NCBI GenBank assembly: GCA_951230915.1 | Contig: OX579638.1 | Location: 29,654,696 to 29,718,695, forward strand | From: Antitrichia curtipendula | Taxonomy: Eukaryota > Streptophyta > Bryopsida > Hypnales > Leucodontaceae | Length of the DNA: 64,000 nucleotides | Direction of reading: 5' to 3' | Part shown: positions 24,309-37,133 of the stretch, piece by piece | Numbering within the stretch: position 1 is the stretch's first letter | How the letters are laid out: the number at the start of each line of letters is the position of its first letter | Translations under genes and position numbers: made by a program | The notes under the pieces: generated by a model | The model's input: the letters and a program-made list of their open reading frames with translations, nothing else | What the model was told of the DNA's origin: nothing | Database searches by the model: none

Positions 24309-25211
24309 TGTGAGCGTTTATTTATCCACCCTTGATAAATACACAAGCACAACCAAGTTCTAGGGGGAGCTTTAATTTCTATCCTACGGGGTGCCTAATG
24401 TCGGTCCATTGTGCCTTCCAAGCAATGGATCTTTTGCTAAATACCCTACATGTCCTAATTTTGTCAAAGAAATTACGGGCAATGGTAATTGTCCCTAAGT
24501 AACTAGCACAATTGCGAATACTATGGTGATCTAAATTGGAAATTCTAAAGTCCTAATCTATCTATCTTAGGTTGGACATTGCATCATGCCATTCTTAAAA
24601 ACCTAAGACTCACCTTCTCTGGACTTTCCTAACGTAAGTTATGACCAGATGAAATTTCACCCCTTAAATGGTTGCTTGAAACTTCATCCACACTTTCCTA
24701 TGATTCCTACTTTTGATTTCACTTGGGATTTTTGCTACAGCTTTAGACGACTAAGGATTAGCTAATGGCTCAATATAACCTTGGACAGATAGGATCTCCT
24801 AGGGTTCATCCGGTATTTACCTCAAACTTCATCTTACTCTAAGTGATGGACCGAGGGGTCTTCTCTCCTTCCTAACCTAACTTTGAGTCGGTCTAAGTTT
24901 TATCCAAGGGATTCTAAACTTACTTTGGACCTCGGTCTATATTGCAAGCTCTAGTATGGCTTCTATTCTTATCTAAGGGGAGTTGAATTAGTCTGTGCTA
25001 CTTGTTATTTTTGGAAACTTGTTATTTTTATCTCGTAGTGCCTATTCTACCCTATCCCAAATCCTAAGTGGTTTCGGATTTGGACCTTCCTAGAAGGAGC
25101 TAGCTATGGATGAAGTTTGGTTGCTAGGCAATACTCCGAACTTCATCTGCTAATTTCTATCTTGATGTTACGTTGGACATTATTGTTGACATAAAAATAC
25201 AGGTTGTTACA
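24309..25211 (-). mobile_element. Partial, divergent LTR of the same family
   Basis: On the minus strand it ends AACGCTCACA at 24,309 after a hairpin with loop AAGGGTG (24,319-24,341), and contains ATTGCTTGGAAGGCACAATG and TAACTATCTATCCTA-like blocks in family order. The other boundary (TGTAACAACCTG at 25,211) is tentative. No matching target duplication was found, and the promoter part seen in the other copies is absent. Confidence 0.55.
24319..24341 (-). other. Terminal LTR hairpin (stem TATTTATC/GATAAATA)
   Basis: A perfect 8-bp stem with loop AAGGGTG on the minus strand, 10 nt from the LTR end. A third, different stem sequence around the same loop. Confidence 0.75.
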
Positions 25212-25290
25212 TTTGACGTCATCTAAAATCCATCAACTAAAACATAAAACAACTCTAGTTTCTTATAGTGCTATAACTCTGAGAGAAAAC

Positions 25291-26793
25291 TATGAGCTCT
25301 CAAATTGTCACTTGGGACTCATAGAATTATTTTTTTGGAAATTTGCAATTTAAAGTGAAGAAAAATATACAATAAGCCATAAAAAGAGTGTAGAACCAAA
25401 ATAGGGTTGTAACATACCCATTATAGTATTTGGTCTAGATTTGTGTTTAGACTTAGAATTCCACCAAACCTGGCCTAAAAATAGATAAAAAGATATGAAC
25501 CGGTTAGAGATGGAGGATTTGAGTCACATAGGCCCAAAAGGGATAAATCCCACCATAAGTGTGGCAGTTCATGGCTAAGTCGGTCCGAGGGATCTACAAC
25601 GAGGCCACTAGGTCGAGTCTTAGAGTTAGGTTTAGAATTCCTCAAACTCCGATTGTTAGCATGCAGGAGCCACTGACGCAAGACCGGGCCTGTGGAGGAA
25701 TCTACAGCCCAAGGATGGTGTCCTAGGATAAATCCCATGCCAGGAGTCCAACGACAAAATTGATTCGCCAAGGTTCCTCTATTTGCAAAAGATTCCCGCA
25801 CCATCGCTAATTCAAGGAGATGGTCAATTCATCTCCACTGACCAATTGTGCCAGGTACAGAAACGCACCTACACGTTTTTCACGTGACTCCCTGAGAGGT
25901 CACATGAAAAATCCCGTCATCTTCCGACTTGCAAAAGAACCTTTTCCGGGTGGTCAACCCTGATAACCTCCAACGGGAATTTCATGGAAATTACCCAGGT
26001 TGCCAGAAAATCTCACCAAAAATTAGACTAGCTTGTTTTCTGTTAATAATGCGCTCCGTGAAGTTTCACGACATTCCGATAGCAGCAAATACCCGAACTG
26101 GCGAGATTCCTCGGGAATTAATCACGTGGCGGGGTCCCCGCCATGTTGACCGGCATCCCGGGACCATACGATGGTGAAACAAAGTCAACCAAGAGTCTTT
26201 TCCAACTCTCTCACACCTACCGGAGACCCTAGGCTACTTACATTCCTCAAAATAGGAGACCCCCAAGATCTAGAATTTTACTACGATTTGATTTTTAAAC
26301 TAAATTAGCCTACGATGGGTTTTTGGCCTCGGTATGGGAGGCAGAGGGGTTTTGGACTAAACACGGTGATCTGGAGCCAATGGCGCAATCCGTTTGACGA
26401 TTGGAGTTAATCTCCAAAAGTTAGGAGGTTGGTCCAACGTAGATAGGTAAAAGTAGTTTTTTAGGGATTAGGATGAAAATCTTTGAAGATGAGGGTGAAA
26501 ATCCAAGTTGATAAGGTTACCTTAGAACTCTTGAGGGAGGGGTGGGGCTTTGGAAACCTATTTAAGGTCTCCATTTTTCTCTCTAGAACACCCCCAATAC
26601 TTGTTTTGGATCCGTGGGTCCAAGTTATCTTGGAACTTTTGACGTTTTAGGCCAAGAAACCTCTACGGTGTTTTTGGAGCACTTTTGGCTCCCTTTGTCG
26701 CTCTATTTCAAGCTTTTGAAGGTCCTTTGGGGTCTTTCTATCTTACCTTGTACTTTGTTGTGAGTTGAGCGGGTTTTATTTACACTTGTGTGT
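25291..26793 (+). mobile_element. LTR copy cut by a CACTA insertion
   Basis: Starts TATGAGCTCTCAAATTGTCA (sister copies start TGTGAGCTCC) and is collinear with 53,712-54,765 in sense orientation and with 22,182-20,650 in antisense. The TATA-like CTATTTAAGG is at 26,558-26,567. Family homology stops at ACACTTGTGTG, exactly where the CACTA terminus begins. The expected rest of the LTR is not found downstream in the window. Confidence 0.75.
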
Positions 26794-27485
26794 CACTACA
26801 ACAAAACCTGTATTTTATGACTACAAAAATATGACTAGGGATGACTGGCGACTGCTTGCAGTCATATTTTGGGAGGCCAACATTTTGGAAAAAAATATGA
26901 CTGCAAATATGACTGCTAGTCATATTTTGGCCTTGTCCTTCATAGGCGTATAGTATACGTCCATTGGGAACAACTAAGTACTTTATAGGGAACAATAGGG
27001 AATATATTCAAGGAACGTCTAGTCATATTATGTAGTCATATTTTTGTATCAGTCATATTTTATAGTCATATATTTTTGGTAGTGACATTTTTTTGTTTTT
27101 GGTAGCCCAAGGAAAATTTGGGCGGGGAACATGTTTGAAGAGCACCTAGTCATATTTTTGCTCGAGTCATATTTTATGGTTATATTTTTTGAGAAGTCAT
27201 ATTTTGTAGTCACATTTTTTTTCATAGTCATTTTTTTTTCTTTTTGAACAAGGAACATGATTGAAGAGCAATCAATCATATTTTTGCTTGAGCTATATTT
27301 TGTAGTCATATTTTGGAGGGAGTCATATTTTGCAGTCACATTTTTTTAATAGTCATTTTATCTCCTTTTGGGGCAACTGATGGAAAATTTGGACAGGGAA
27401 CATATTTGGAGAGCACCTAGTCATATTTTTGCTTTAGTCATATTTGAGGGGGGAATCATTTTTTTTACTTTTTGAATAGTCCAAG
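26794..27485 (+). mobile_element. CACTA transposon terminus (body to the right)
   Basis: Starts CACTACAACAAAACCTGTAT, inserted into an LTR. Dense TATGACTACAAAA-type subterminal repeats in both orientations follow to about 27,485. Closely similar to the inverted copy ending at 15,092. No transposase and no second terminus with a matching 3-bp duplication were identified. Confidence 0.8.
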
Positions 27486-30400
27486 GAAAAGGGGGTCAAT
27501 CTAAGATGACCTTTTAGTATTTTGGTTGTAGATCTCATTCCTTAGGGTGTAGGCATAACTTTATTTCATGCCTATTAAAAATTTGTTGTTGTTGTATGTT
27601 GTGCCTATTATAGAATTTGTGTTCAAATATTTAGAGTGGCATATGTTTATATTTTAATTAATAAATTTAAATTTCTCATAGGGGTTACAAAGGAAGTAGA
27701 GAAAAGTGAAACAATTAACAACATGAGACAATAGATGGATTCATTCCTGGCCCATTTTGTTGGAAAGCATAGGAAAAGGATCTCAAAATGCATATTAAAT
27801 ATGTTTTGGTTCTTTACGGTGGATTTTTTTCAAGTTGAAATATATATTTGGTGACAAAGATAGTCCTATAAAGTATTGGTTCAAATATAGAGATTGTTGA
27901 TTTTTTTTATGAGAGAGAAGGAATATTGTTTAACAAATAATTTAAGCCATGAGGACATGAATCCACATCTAGTTTGTACACTAACAAATTGGTTGCACCA
28001 GCAGATTAACTAATTATGTTGATTGATTGTACATGGTGGCTTATACAAATTAAAAGCTAATTATATTGGTTGATACAAAGTGAAATCTAATGCATTTAAT
28101 TAGTGATGTAGATTAAAGATTGTGGGGTTAGAAAAAATACTTGAAGCTTGAATAAAATCTAATTTAAGGAGAGAAAAAAGAGTGTAAGAAAAATTCATCC
28201 TTGACTATTCATAAAGCAAGAGCAAGTGAGGAATGCCATTTGTATTCAAAGTCTAAGAGTTTGAAGTAGAAGTAGAAGTTCCAAGTTGCTACTTAAAGCT
28301 TTGGCTTGTTGGGCATAGTTAGAGACTAAGTTGATCCCTTTATAGAGTTTTGACTTTGTATTAAATAAATATTGTTGATTGTAATATGCATAGTTGACCA
28401 AAAGAAATTTTAAGGTCTTCAATAGATACATATTTAGCACTTATGAGGATTATATCATTACAATTGTTTGACTTCTAGAATTAAAAAATAATAATTAGTA
28501 GTAACTGAAATCAAAGATTGCAATTCTAAAATAATCCAAAAAAAGAGGAAAAAATAAAAATATATATAATTTTTTTGGAAAAAGTCAAGAGAGAGAAGTA
28601 GAAAGAAATATGTTGAAAGAAAAAAAATTTGATCATGGATAGAATTTATACACCTTATTGTAAAAGTCATTATTTAAGCCCTAAAGGATCAAACCCTGTT
28701 TTTTGACAATATAGCGATTTTAGGCAGCTCACTACAATCTGAACTCTTTTCTTTTTTTCTTTGAAATTTTCACACAAAATGTGCCCAAGGAGTAGCTTTG
28801 AGGCCCAACAATTTTCATAACTATTGAGTATGTGGTTAAAAAGTTATTGCATGATATGTCATTTTCATTGGGTAGCAAGCAACCCGGGCAGCTGAAAAAA
28901 ATTCTTTAAAAATCACTCAAAAAACAAATTAAAATATGAAATTGGTTCTTTAGATTTATATATATATAAGGGAAGCTTTGAATCATTCCATTTTGATTAA
29001 TGAAATGAAAGTTTTGAAGAATTTTATTTTGAGGGTAGTTATGGAATCTCTATTCTAAAATAAACTTTGAAGTCCTTTATTTAACTGAATTTCCAATATA
29101 TTTGAAAAAAAATAAAAGCATTGGGTGTAGAGTTTTAATTTCAACTTTTTTCAATTCCATTTTATTTCTACCCAATGTTTTCATTTTTCAATTCCATATC
29201 TAATTTCGTAACAGTTTAATGTTTTGAACATTCTCTACCACTTTCTACTTACTATTTTTTTCCTATATGTTTTATAATTCCAAATAATCTGAAAACTTTC
29301 AAGCATGTAGTCAACTTGCCTTGAAGAATGAATTCAAAGAAGTACCAACATTTTGGACATTTTTTCATACAAATGTGACCTTGTGAAGTGCAATTGCCTG
29401 GATATTTGTCAATTCAAACACTATTATCTTGCAATCTACATGGTAGAAATTTCTGAATTTTTTTTTTTGACAACTTCTCAAACTAGTTTAATACAAGATC
29501 CTACGGTTACATTTTTAAAAAAAAAAAAAATTCCTAAAATTTGGTACTTGTATGAGAAATAGCAATTTTGGAGCGATTTTGGTGAAAACATAATCTCTGA
29601 CCTTTAGGGATTAAGTTGTATACAAAGATACAAAATACGCAACAAAAATGAATCAAGGTAGGCCTTATGATACAACCATAATATGCATGTTGAAAAATGG
29701 GGATGAGGTAGAAATGGATTCTGAGGCATGTCTTTGAATTTGGCACTTTGTTATTTTTTTGGTAGAAACCATAATTATATTAGAAATTAGAAGTTTAACT
29801 CAAACTTAAGAATTTATTAAAACCCAACTCTGAATTCAAAATCAGTTAGGTAATTTTTAAAGGTTTTCAAGAATATATCACACTTTTAAAAATGGATAAA
29901 AAAATAAGGAAAATAGATTATAATGAAATTAGATAATCAAGAGCATTAATTTTAGATTAAAAACATCAAAATTCATCTAACTCAAGCTAGAAATGTACCT
30001 TACATTTAGGTGACATTTATAATGCAATCTTGAAAGCAAAAGTGAATTTAGACTTATAGGCTAGAAGAAAATGTTAGATAAAGTCTTGAAAAAAATATAA
30101 GAGATAGAACTTTATCTATCCATAATTTTTGCTAAAAATATCCTACTTTAAAGATTTTACTATTTTTGATTAGGCATGCAACATTCTACAATTTAAGCTA
30201 TCAAAATTTTGAAATTTTCAACTTGGATTTGGAAGACTAGAGTTTTGGCTTAGATTGGCCAAAACCATCCAAAACCACCTCAAACTTTTAATTTTTATAG
30301 TTTTTGTCAGTTTTAATTAAGATGTGAACCACTTATGGTTTATCATTAGAAAAAATTTGTTCAATGATTAGAATGCCAATTGAATAATACTTAAATATCC

Positions 30401-31792
30401 AACTTAGGACTTAACTCAACAATAAAGAACATGATTGTGCATGTTTTATCTCAAGGATATAGTAAAAACACTCACACATGTTTTGTATTGAAGTTTGTTT
30501 ATTTATTCGGAAGGTTCACAACAATGCCATATAAGCCACATTTTAGAGGGTCTTTGTAGTCCCTATATGAGTCACAAAATTATTCATATGAAGATTGAGG
30601 CTCACTATAGGCATGTGTATGCTTGTATTGCAATTAAAAGATGGTTGTTTGGATGTTCTTACAAGGATATACTTAGACTATAAAAGCATAATCCCTTGTT
30701 TTATTTCAAAGATGCATTTAAATAGCACCTCTATTAAATACTTTCACTCCCACACTTTTTGTACACTTTTTTTTTCTATAATTGTAGGCGTTTAAGGCCT
30801 TATAGTTTTCCTTTAAGCATTTTGGGAAGTTGTAGTGTCAACATGTATTCACTTTGGATCAAATTTGATTATTAAAATAGCTTAGTTGCTTAGTATAGTC
30901 ATATTTGGTCAATTGTGTGACTATATCAAGTCACATGACTAGAACAAGTCATGCGCATGACTAAAACAAGTTACATGATTAGGATTTTGAAACCCTAGCC
31001 GCCACCAATTTAGGGTTTTGAAACCCTAGTTGCTGTTTTTTGTACCTCCCCTTCAAAGTGCAACATTTGATTCTTTTTTTTTTCTTTGCTTCTTGTTGTC
31101 TCCTAAGTTTTGTTGCCTCTTAGTTCTTGTTTCTTGCTACCTTTTAGCTCTTGCTTGTTCTTGTCTCCTAAATTTTGTTGCCTCTTAGAATCTTAGTTCT
31201 TGTTTCTTGCTACCTTTAAGCTCTTGCTTCTTGTTGTCTCTTAAGTTTTATTGTCTTTTAGTTTTTGTTTCTTGCTACTTTTTAATTCTTCCTTATTTTT
31301 ACTTCTTAATTCTTACCTTTTAGCACTTGTTATCTTTTGCTTCTTGTTTCTTCTATCACTATTATTATTCTTTTTTCTTGTCTATTTGTAATTTCTAGAT
31401 AAATAATGGTTATGATGTCATTATTTCTTATTACTTACTAGTAATTTCTAAAGATATAGTAGTTATGGTGTTATTCTTTCCTCTTTATTATTTTGAATTT
31501 TTAAAGATATAGTGGTTAACTAGCTATGACTATTTTTTAAATCTTAAATTTATACTACATATTTTTTGTTGCCTTAAATCATTGAAGGTTGATCTATGTT
31601 GTTTATTCACTGAAAATTAACCTTGTTGATTGTATATGTAGGCACCAGAAGCTAGAATAAAGTTATTGGAGGCTACTTACAACATTTGAAAAGCAACATC
31701 TTCACATCTTTGTAAGGAATATAGGTCCTATAAGTGTGTGGGAATATACATTTATAGAATGTCATAATGATATATTTTGTATTAATGACTAC
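27486..31792. other. AT-rich region, no gene seen
   Basis: Four kilobases with frames no longer than about 70 codons and no domain. Local features are a pyrimidine-rich imperfect repeat of roughly 65-73 bp (31,085-31,290, boxes TTCTTGCTACCTTT and TTTTGTTGCCTCTTAG), a 22-bp repeat with the palindrome GTCATGCGCATGAC (30,928-30,985), and two GATTTTGAAACCCTAG-like boxes (30,985-31,040). It may be the decayed interior of the CACTA element. TSD-type flank ATGACTAC precedes the next element. Confidence 0.4.
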
Positions 31793-32550
31793 CAAGGTTG
31801 TCTATCCGGACGTGACGTGGGCTTTTCACGTCCGGATGTCATGACGCGTCCTGACACGTCACAGCCCGTCGCCGATACTGACAGGACCATCCGGAGCGCG
31901 GATGAAGTCTGTCCATTCTACGACGGCGTCGGGCCGTCTCCTGGACGGTCACTCCATCGCCAAATGGACATCCGTCTCTTGGACGGAGAGCCCGTCTGTG
32001 GACGAAGAGGCCGTCCGCTGGACGGTAAGCCGTCCTCTAGACGGAGAGTCCGTTGCTGGACGGTAAGCCGTCCCCTGGACGGAGAGCTCGTGTCTAGATG
32101 GAATTCTCGTCTCCAGGACGGTAATCCGTCCCTTAGACGGCCTCTTCGTCCTCTGAACGGGAAACCGTCCCGCACCCTGGACCGGAATATCGCAGGACGG
32201 GACAACCGCCACTCGGACGGTTTTGTTGGCAAGGCTGCGGGTTTAGGGTCCACCCCATCAGCCGTCACTCCATCTAGCTGGGTTTAGGGTTTAGGGTTTT
32301 AGGGAGGGCTTCAGAGTGTATATTAAGGACTTCTGCCTATTCAAGTTTACTTTCCCTTGCTAATTTTGCCTTTCCTGACTTGATTGGAGTACAACCATTG
32401 CGGTAGAGCGAAGTCCAAGAAGAGTGTGTTGTAGTGGCACTTGTTGTGAGAGCAACAAGTGTTGTTTCCACATCACATTTCAAACAGAATACTAATCTTT
32501 TTTTTGATGCAGGGGCATGTAGAGGAGGATAGATAAGAGCAATGGGTGGA
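31793..32550 (+). promoter_or_regulatory. 5-prime end and promoter of the split hAT element
   Basis: Begins with a candidate terminus CAAGGTTGTCTATCCGGACG that folds back on TCACGTCCGGAT 20 bp later. A GC-rich array of small palindromes follows (CCGTCC..CTGGACGG, units about 19-20 bp, 31,975-32,170), then a TTTAGGG-like tract (32,278-32,304) and a TATA box TGTATATTAAGG (32,317). A 5-prime UTR intron ends at TACTAAT...TTGATGCAG (acceptor 32,512), and an ATG lies at 32,542. The nine bases ATGGGTGGA at 32,542-32,550 are the first three codons of the hAT transposase that resumes at 46,946. Confidence 0.7.
31975..32230. repeat. GC-rich palindrome array upstream of the hAT gene
   Basis: Successive short inverted repeats CCGTCCGCTGGACGG, CCGTCCTCTAGACGG, CCGTCCCCTGGACGG and CCGTCCCTTAGACGG occur at about 19-20-bp spacing. 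Composition is far more GC-rich than the surroundings. Similar arrays precede the genes at 53.0 kb (minus), 60.3 and 62.8 kb. Confidence 0.8.
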
Positions 32551-32579
32551 GGGTCTACATGAGCTAATATGAGCCACTT
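32551..32579 (+). repeat. Left terminal inverted repeat
   Basis: Starts GGGTCTACATGAGC and matches the complement of 46,913-46,941 at 27 of 29 positions. Preceded by TGGA at 32,547-32,550. Confidence 0.85.
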
Positions 32580-32942
32580 GCGACATGGAGAGGGTGCTTA
32601 ACGGAGTCCTTTATGTGCAAGTGTGTTGATGACTGCCGTTTCTGACAAGCCTTGCTGGACTTCCACTTGGGCGCGCGATTTTGAAATGGCGCTCCCGCTT
32701 TCGTTCCTTGCAACGGAATCGGACTCCCGTTCTCTCTCTCCTCTCGACGTTACGGTTGACGAGGTGCTGTCAGGCCAGTTTTTTTGAGGTTTCATTTTCT
32801 CTTGTGTGGAAAAAGAGAGGAGTTACGGAGCTCGCACCTTGGAGTTTATGGTTTGAGGTCGCAACTTAGGGGTTTACGGAGCTCGCAGCTTGGGGTTCAG
32901 GATTAGTTACGGGCTTACATTCACTGCGTTTAGGGGGGGTTC

Positions 32943-35900
32943 ATGGATTCATCACTTGTACGTGGAGAGTCCGCACGTCTTGTGAAACAGAGGAGGACCT
33001 CATTGGAGAGGAAGCCGCGACCAGTGAAAGCTGGCGCCAGTGTTCCAGAGCTCTTAACGGAGCTAGCGAACTTGAAGGCTCAGACTCATGAGTTTTTTGC
33101 GACTGACAGAGGCTTGTGTGGAGAAGGATTAAACCCTAAACTTGCTAGCGATATGGCTGTGGTGACACAAGAGAAGATAGAGGAGGTTTGGGGGAAATGT
33201 ACAACCTACAAGACTACCAACAGTGCATTGCTGCCAGAGAGGAGGAGAGAACTCGTCGAGTTGTACGCAAAAATTTATGGGAAAACGGAGGTCACAAACA
33301 ACGAGTTCATGGCGTGGGTAGTTAAGGGAAACATTGCAGAACAAATGGGACTAAAGGTCGACTGGGCCTCTGCGGCTTCGTCCACTTCGTTTACACTTGC
33401 AAGCCGTGTAGAGGGAGATTTGGTACGACGTGATCTTACATCTGAGCAGCTAGCTCGGTTGCAGGTTCTGGCCCCCCATGTAGCACCAAGAACTGCCGGA
33501 TCAGGTAGAAAAGGAGCGATAGGGACATCTGAGCAAGATTTGAAACCTGAGAGGTCTCTTTCTGCCATTGGTCACGTTTCAGACGCAGATCTTGCAACTA
33601 TTGAGGAGGTGCTGCGAGTGGAAGAGGAATTCCTGGTGGGCAGCCAAAATAAGCAGCAAATTCTCTTGGCAGCAAAGAAGACCATGGAGGAGAAGATAGT
33701 TATGTACAAGTTCAGAGTGGACGATCGACTGGCCGATGCAAAAGAAGCTGCTGAAAATGTGACAGCGGCAGAGGAGGCTTTGGCAAAGATCGATCTGCAG
33801 ATTGCTAATGTCTTGGCCTCGGTAATACTTCCCGATTCTCTTTCCATCCTCTACTGCTGTGAGCCATGGCTTGTCAAGCTTCAACTCTAGGTTTGTTGGT
33901 GATTAGGTGAAGGGTTTCAGGGTTTAGGGCGTCTACCTGAATGGTGGATGCTTATTTTACAGGGTCAAATTTGCAGTGATGTGCACTTCACAAGTTTTGA
34001 ATTTTCAGCTTCTTATCACTCGTGTGATTCATGGTTCTCCAAGTTTTAGGGTTCAGCATTCACGGCAAAGCTTTGGGGCTGCCCAGTCAAGCTCTACATT
34101 TATTAGATTAAAGGAGTCAAAATTTGACTTGGTTGGGCCCAAATATGCTTTTTGATTTTCAGATTATTCATGCTCTGGTTTTCATTGGCTTCTGAAATCT
34201 TAGGGTTTGAGGTTTGGAGATGCTGAGTACTTCTCCTCTGTCATTGCCCTTATGAAGGTCCAGGGTTACAAGGACAGACTTGACAAGGGGAATGACGGAT
34301 TCACTCTGGGACTCAAGAAATTAGATGAACTGAAGTGCGATAGAGACGTATTGGCACGCAAGCTAGACTTTGCTATTTTTGGCTTTGACGATGCTGCGAG
34401 GAAGTCCAAAAAAGCACAAGCCCTATACGAAGATGTATGTCTGGAATTGAGGAACTCAGAATTGGACATGCAAGCTGTTTGCGAAGAAATCTTGGAGTTT
34501 AGGAGGCACAAAGAAGCAGTGGCTGATGAAATTGAGAAGCTGAAGGCTGGTGCAGGTGTGCATTGCTGTCCGAAACCTTGTTTGCACCCTCACGAAGTTG
34601 AAGAGGCTGTAGGTCCTTTTATGCTTGAGCCTTGTGCTGTTTGCAATCGTTGGTATAACTCGTATGACGTAGTCATGGCGAGCTACCGACACTTTTACCA
34701 CCCTTTCTGCATTACAAAATTGGTAGAAAGAGTAAACAGTTGTGTAACTTGCAATGAGGTATTTGCCCCTAGTTGGTGGGCATCATTTGGATTCCAGAAG
34801 ATGCAACCGGGAGAGGATGCTACAAGGCTTCGGTTGGACAAATCAGTGTGTGAGCTGAGCGACACAATGAAGTGCAGTTTTGGAATTCGGAGTCCAATGT
34901 GTAAGTGGCCTCATTCCGTTCTCTGCTACTGGATTAGGATTTGATTGAAAACAACCTTCTTCACCTCTGAATGTGCAACGTTGCTTGGAAATAAACCTCT
35001 GTCATTGATCAAAATTTGAAAGCTTCCTTCATAATCTGCTCCTCTACTTGAATATGTACACTGTTGATTTATAAGTTTGCTAGGATCCTTCTATGCTTGC
35101 TGTGTTCCTATAAGTTCTGAGTTCTTGCTTGAAATTCTGCTTTCTGGCTAGAAAATGTGCGTGGTTGGTACTATGTTGGTTGTGTTGCTTAAAATGTAGC
35201 CAATCACTTGTTAGAATATGTGCTTGGGTGCTACTATCTTTTATTTGTTGCTAGAAATTCTACTTACTTCCTAGAATTTGTGCTTGTGTGCTAGTATGTT
35301 TCTAGATGACTGCTTTGATGCAAGAATTTATCCTTTGTTGCTGGAATATGTGCTTGGATGCTACCATCTCTACTTTCTTCCTAGAAATGCTACTTCCTTC
35401 CTAGTGTATGTGCTTGGGTGCTAGTGTATGTGCTAGGGTGCTAAATTATGTGCTTGGTTGCTACTGTATGTGCTTGGGTGCTACCGTATGTGCTTGGTTG
35501 CTACCGTATGTGCTTGGTTGCTACTGTATGTGCTTGGTTGCTACTGTATGTGCTAGGGTGCTATTGTATGTGCTAGGGTGCTATTGTATGTGCTAGGGTG
35601 CTACTGTATGTGCTAGGGTGCTACCTGATATGTTGTGTTGCTAGAATTTTGGCTTTGATACTCGAATTTATGCTTTCTTGCTGGAGTGTGTGCCTGGTTG
35701 CTACTATCTTTGCGTTCTTGCTTGAAATTGTACGTCCTTCGTAAGGCATGTGCTTGGGTGATACCAGCTTTGCTTCCTTGATAGAATCTTTGCTACCTTG
35801 CTAGGAACTTTGCTTTCTTGCCTGATTATGTGCTTTGTTCCTTGAAGGCATGCTTTACAATTTCAATGGTTGCTTTCTTGCTAAAATGTTTTATTCTTGC

Positions 35901-37133
35901 TATGATTTCTGATTTGTTGCCACATTATGTATTGAAATGCTGAAATGAGATTGCAAAGTCTTCTCTTATTGGTATCAGCTGATCTCTTCTATTCTACTCT
36001 GTATATTGGAGTTTCAGATCTTACATCTTTGAGAATGTGCTCTCCTATTGGTGGCTGGCCAGCCATCATCCCTGCTCTTGTACTTAGAGATTTAGCCTCT
36101 TTTCTTGTATTTTGCAGTATCACAGTCGAAAGGGAAGCACTCAGATTGGGGATCCACCGGGTCCATCCAACAAGTGCATTCTTTGCTACCATGCACGTCT
36201 GGCAGCAAGCTTGTTCCTGGGTCCTTTGTAAGTGGAGGATGTCAAACTCAGGATGAAGCGACAGAAACAGGAAATGACGATTCACAACAGGTGGTTGACT
36301 CACCAGTAAAACAGCCCTATGCTGCTCGGCTGCACCAGTCCGGGGTCACGCAGGCTCTCTCAAGTGCTGTAGTACCGCTGGATAGTAATGCCCTGCGAGT
36401 GGTGGAAGCCACAGCTGGTAAGAGCCTGTGCATACATGTGTGTTCATTTGATTTTGGGATGCCCTTGCTTACTTTAGTAGTCTTCTAGTGTAGAGCGAAG
36501 TAGGCTTGGGGTGGTAGTACATCGTTTACTGGGTTCTTGCAAGAAACGTGCAAGCTTCAATGACGAGTTGGAATGCCGTATGTTTTGCTGAGGTACAGTC
36601 TACATGTGCCCGTTCGCCACAAATCCTAATAATCGTGAACTCACGTGTTTCCACTTGCATTCATGGTGTCGATCTTCTGAGTCACACTTCTCTTGTGCCT
36701 CCTTTCCGATGCATTCAGTTCGTTTTTGGAGGTGATTACCAATTTGTATGGTTCAGCAGGGGTCGTGCATGGAAAACTTGCTGCATATAATGTGGTAGAG
36801 GACAAAAGTGACGATGACAATGGAGCTGAGAAAGGGATTGAACAGGACGCACATGAAAATGAAAGTGGGAAGGGGATGCACGGGAGTGGAGAGGGGCGTT
36901 ATTCTATCACCGGTAAAAGAGCCCACATTCCTGCCTTGGAAGAGCAGGGGCTTCGAAAAAAGGTTAGTGTATCAAGTTTGGGGAAATCGAGTGGAGAACT
37001 GGAAAAGGTAGGTAAAGCTCAAGTGCCAGCCCCTACAATGCGTCACATTCGCCATTCTCTTGCCAAACAGGTTGAGGCCGAGGCAGCAGAGAAACCCAAA
37101 AAGAGCGGTAGGGGTAGGCATAAGAAGAAGTGA
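32943..37133 (+). CDS. Coiled-coil protein with RING-like finger, 749 aa, transposon-borne
   Basis: Four exons: 32943-33821, 34204-34900, 36118-36417 and 36760-37133. Phases 0, 1 and 1 match at every junction, giving 2,250 nt without a stop. Residues 1-200 are a helical domain of unknown type. About 205-400 is predicted coiled coil (runs such as VLRVEEEFLVGSQNKQQILL). The finger lies at 437-476: C437-x2-C440, then Y454-R-H456-x2-H459-x2-C462, then C473-x2-C476. It has RING-H2 spacing, but the third ligand is Tyr where the related finger at 61.8 kb has Cys. The motif AP..W..FGF after the last pair matches that paralogue. The tail is acidic then basic, ending GRGRHKKK, a likely nuclear signal. 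As RING proteins are often ubiquitin ligases, it may modify the transposase or host factors. That is inference. Intron 2 carries a sequence shared with the transposase gene. Confidence 0.7.
34908..36116 (+). repeat. Intron sequence shared with the transposase gene (arm 1)
   Basis: Almost all of intron 2 of the RING-like gene aligns in inverted orientation with 43,624-44,724, from GCCTCATTCCGTTCTCT at the start to CTTACATCTTTGAGAATGTG and TTTAGCCTC...ATTTTGCA at the end. It includes a 20-bp minisatellite (35,400-35,640) of TATGTGCTTGGGTGCTACTG-like units. Confidence 0.85.
35400..35640. repeat. 20-bp minisatellite in the shared intron, about 12 units
   Basis: Units TATGTGCTTGGGTGCTACTG, with GGTT and CTAG variants. 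Looser TGCTTGCTAGAAT-like units surround the array, so it may have grown out of an older degenerate repeat. Confidence 0.85.

Noticed and set aside
30828..30837. GTTGTAGTG as the missing right end of the CACTA element at 26,794
   Set aside because: Only nine bases match, the inner sequence differs from the terminal repeat, and the flanking 3-mers (TGT and TCA) do not match.
31736..32287. 183-codon arginine-rich frame over the GC array
   Set aside because: Produced by the stop-poor GACGG/CCGTC repeats. Frames are open on both strands and upstream of a TATA box.
32278..32304. TTTAGGG repeats as a telomere or chromosome end
   Set aside because: Only about three imperfect units inside a transposon promoter region. 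More likely a telo-box-like promoter motif or chance interstitial tract.
35408..35596. Repetitive MCLGA/YVLGCYCMCLG-type protein at 35.4 kb and its mirror at 44.0 kb
   Set aside because: This is translation of the 20-bp minisatellite inside introns of both genes.
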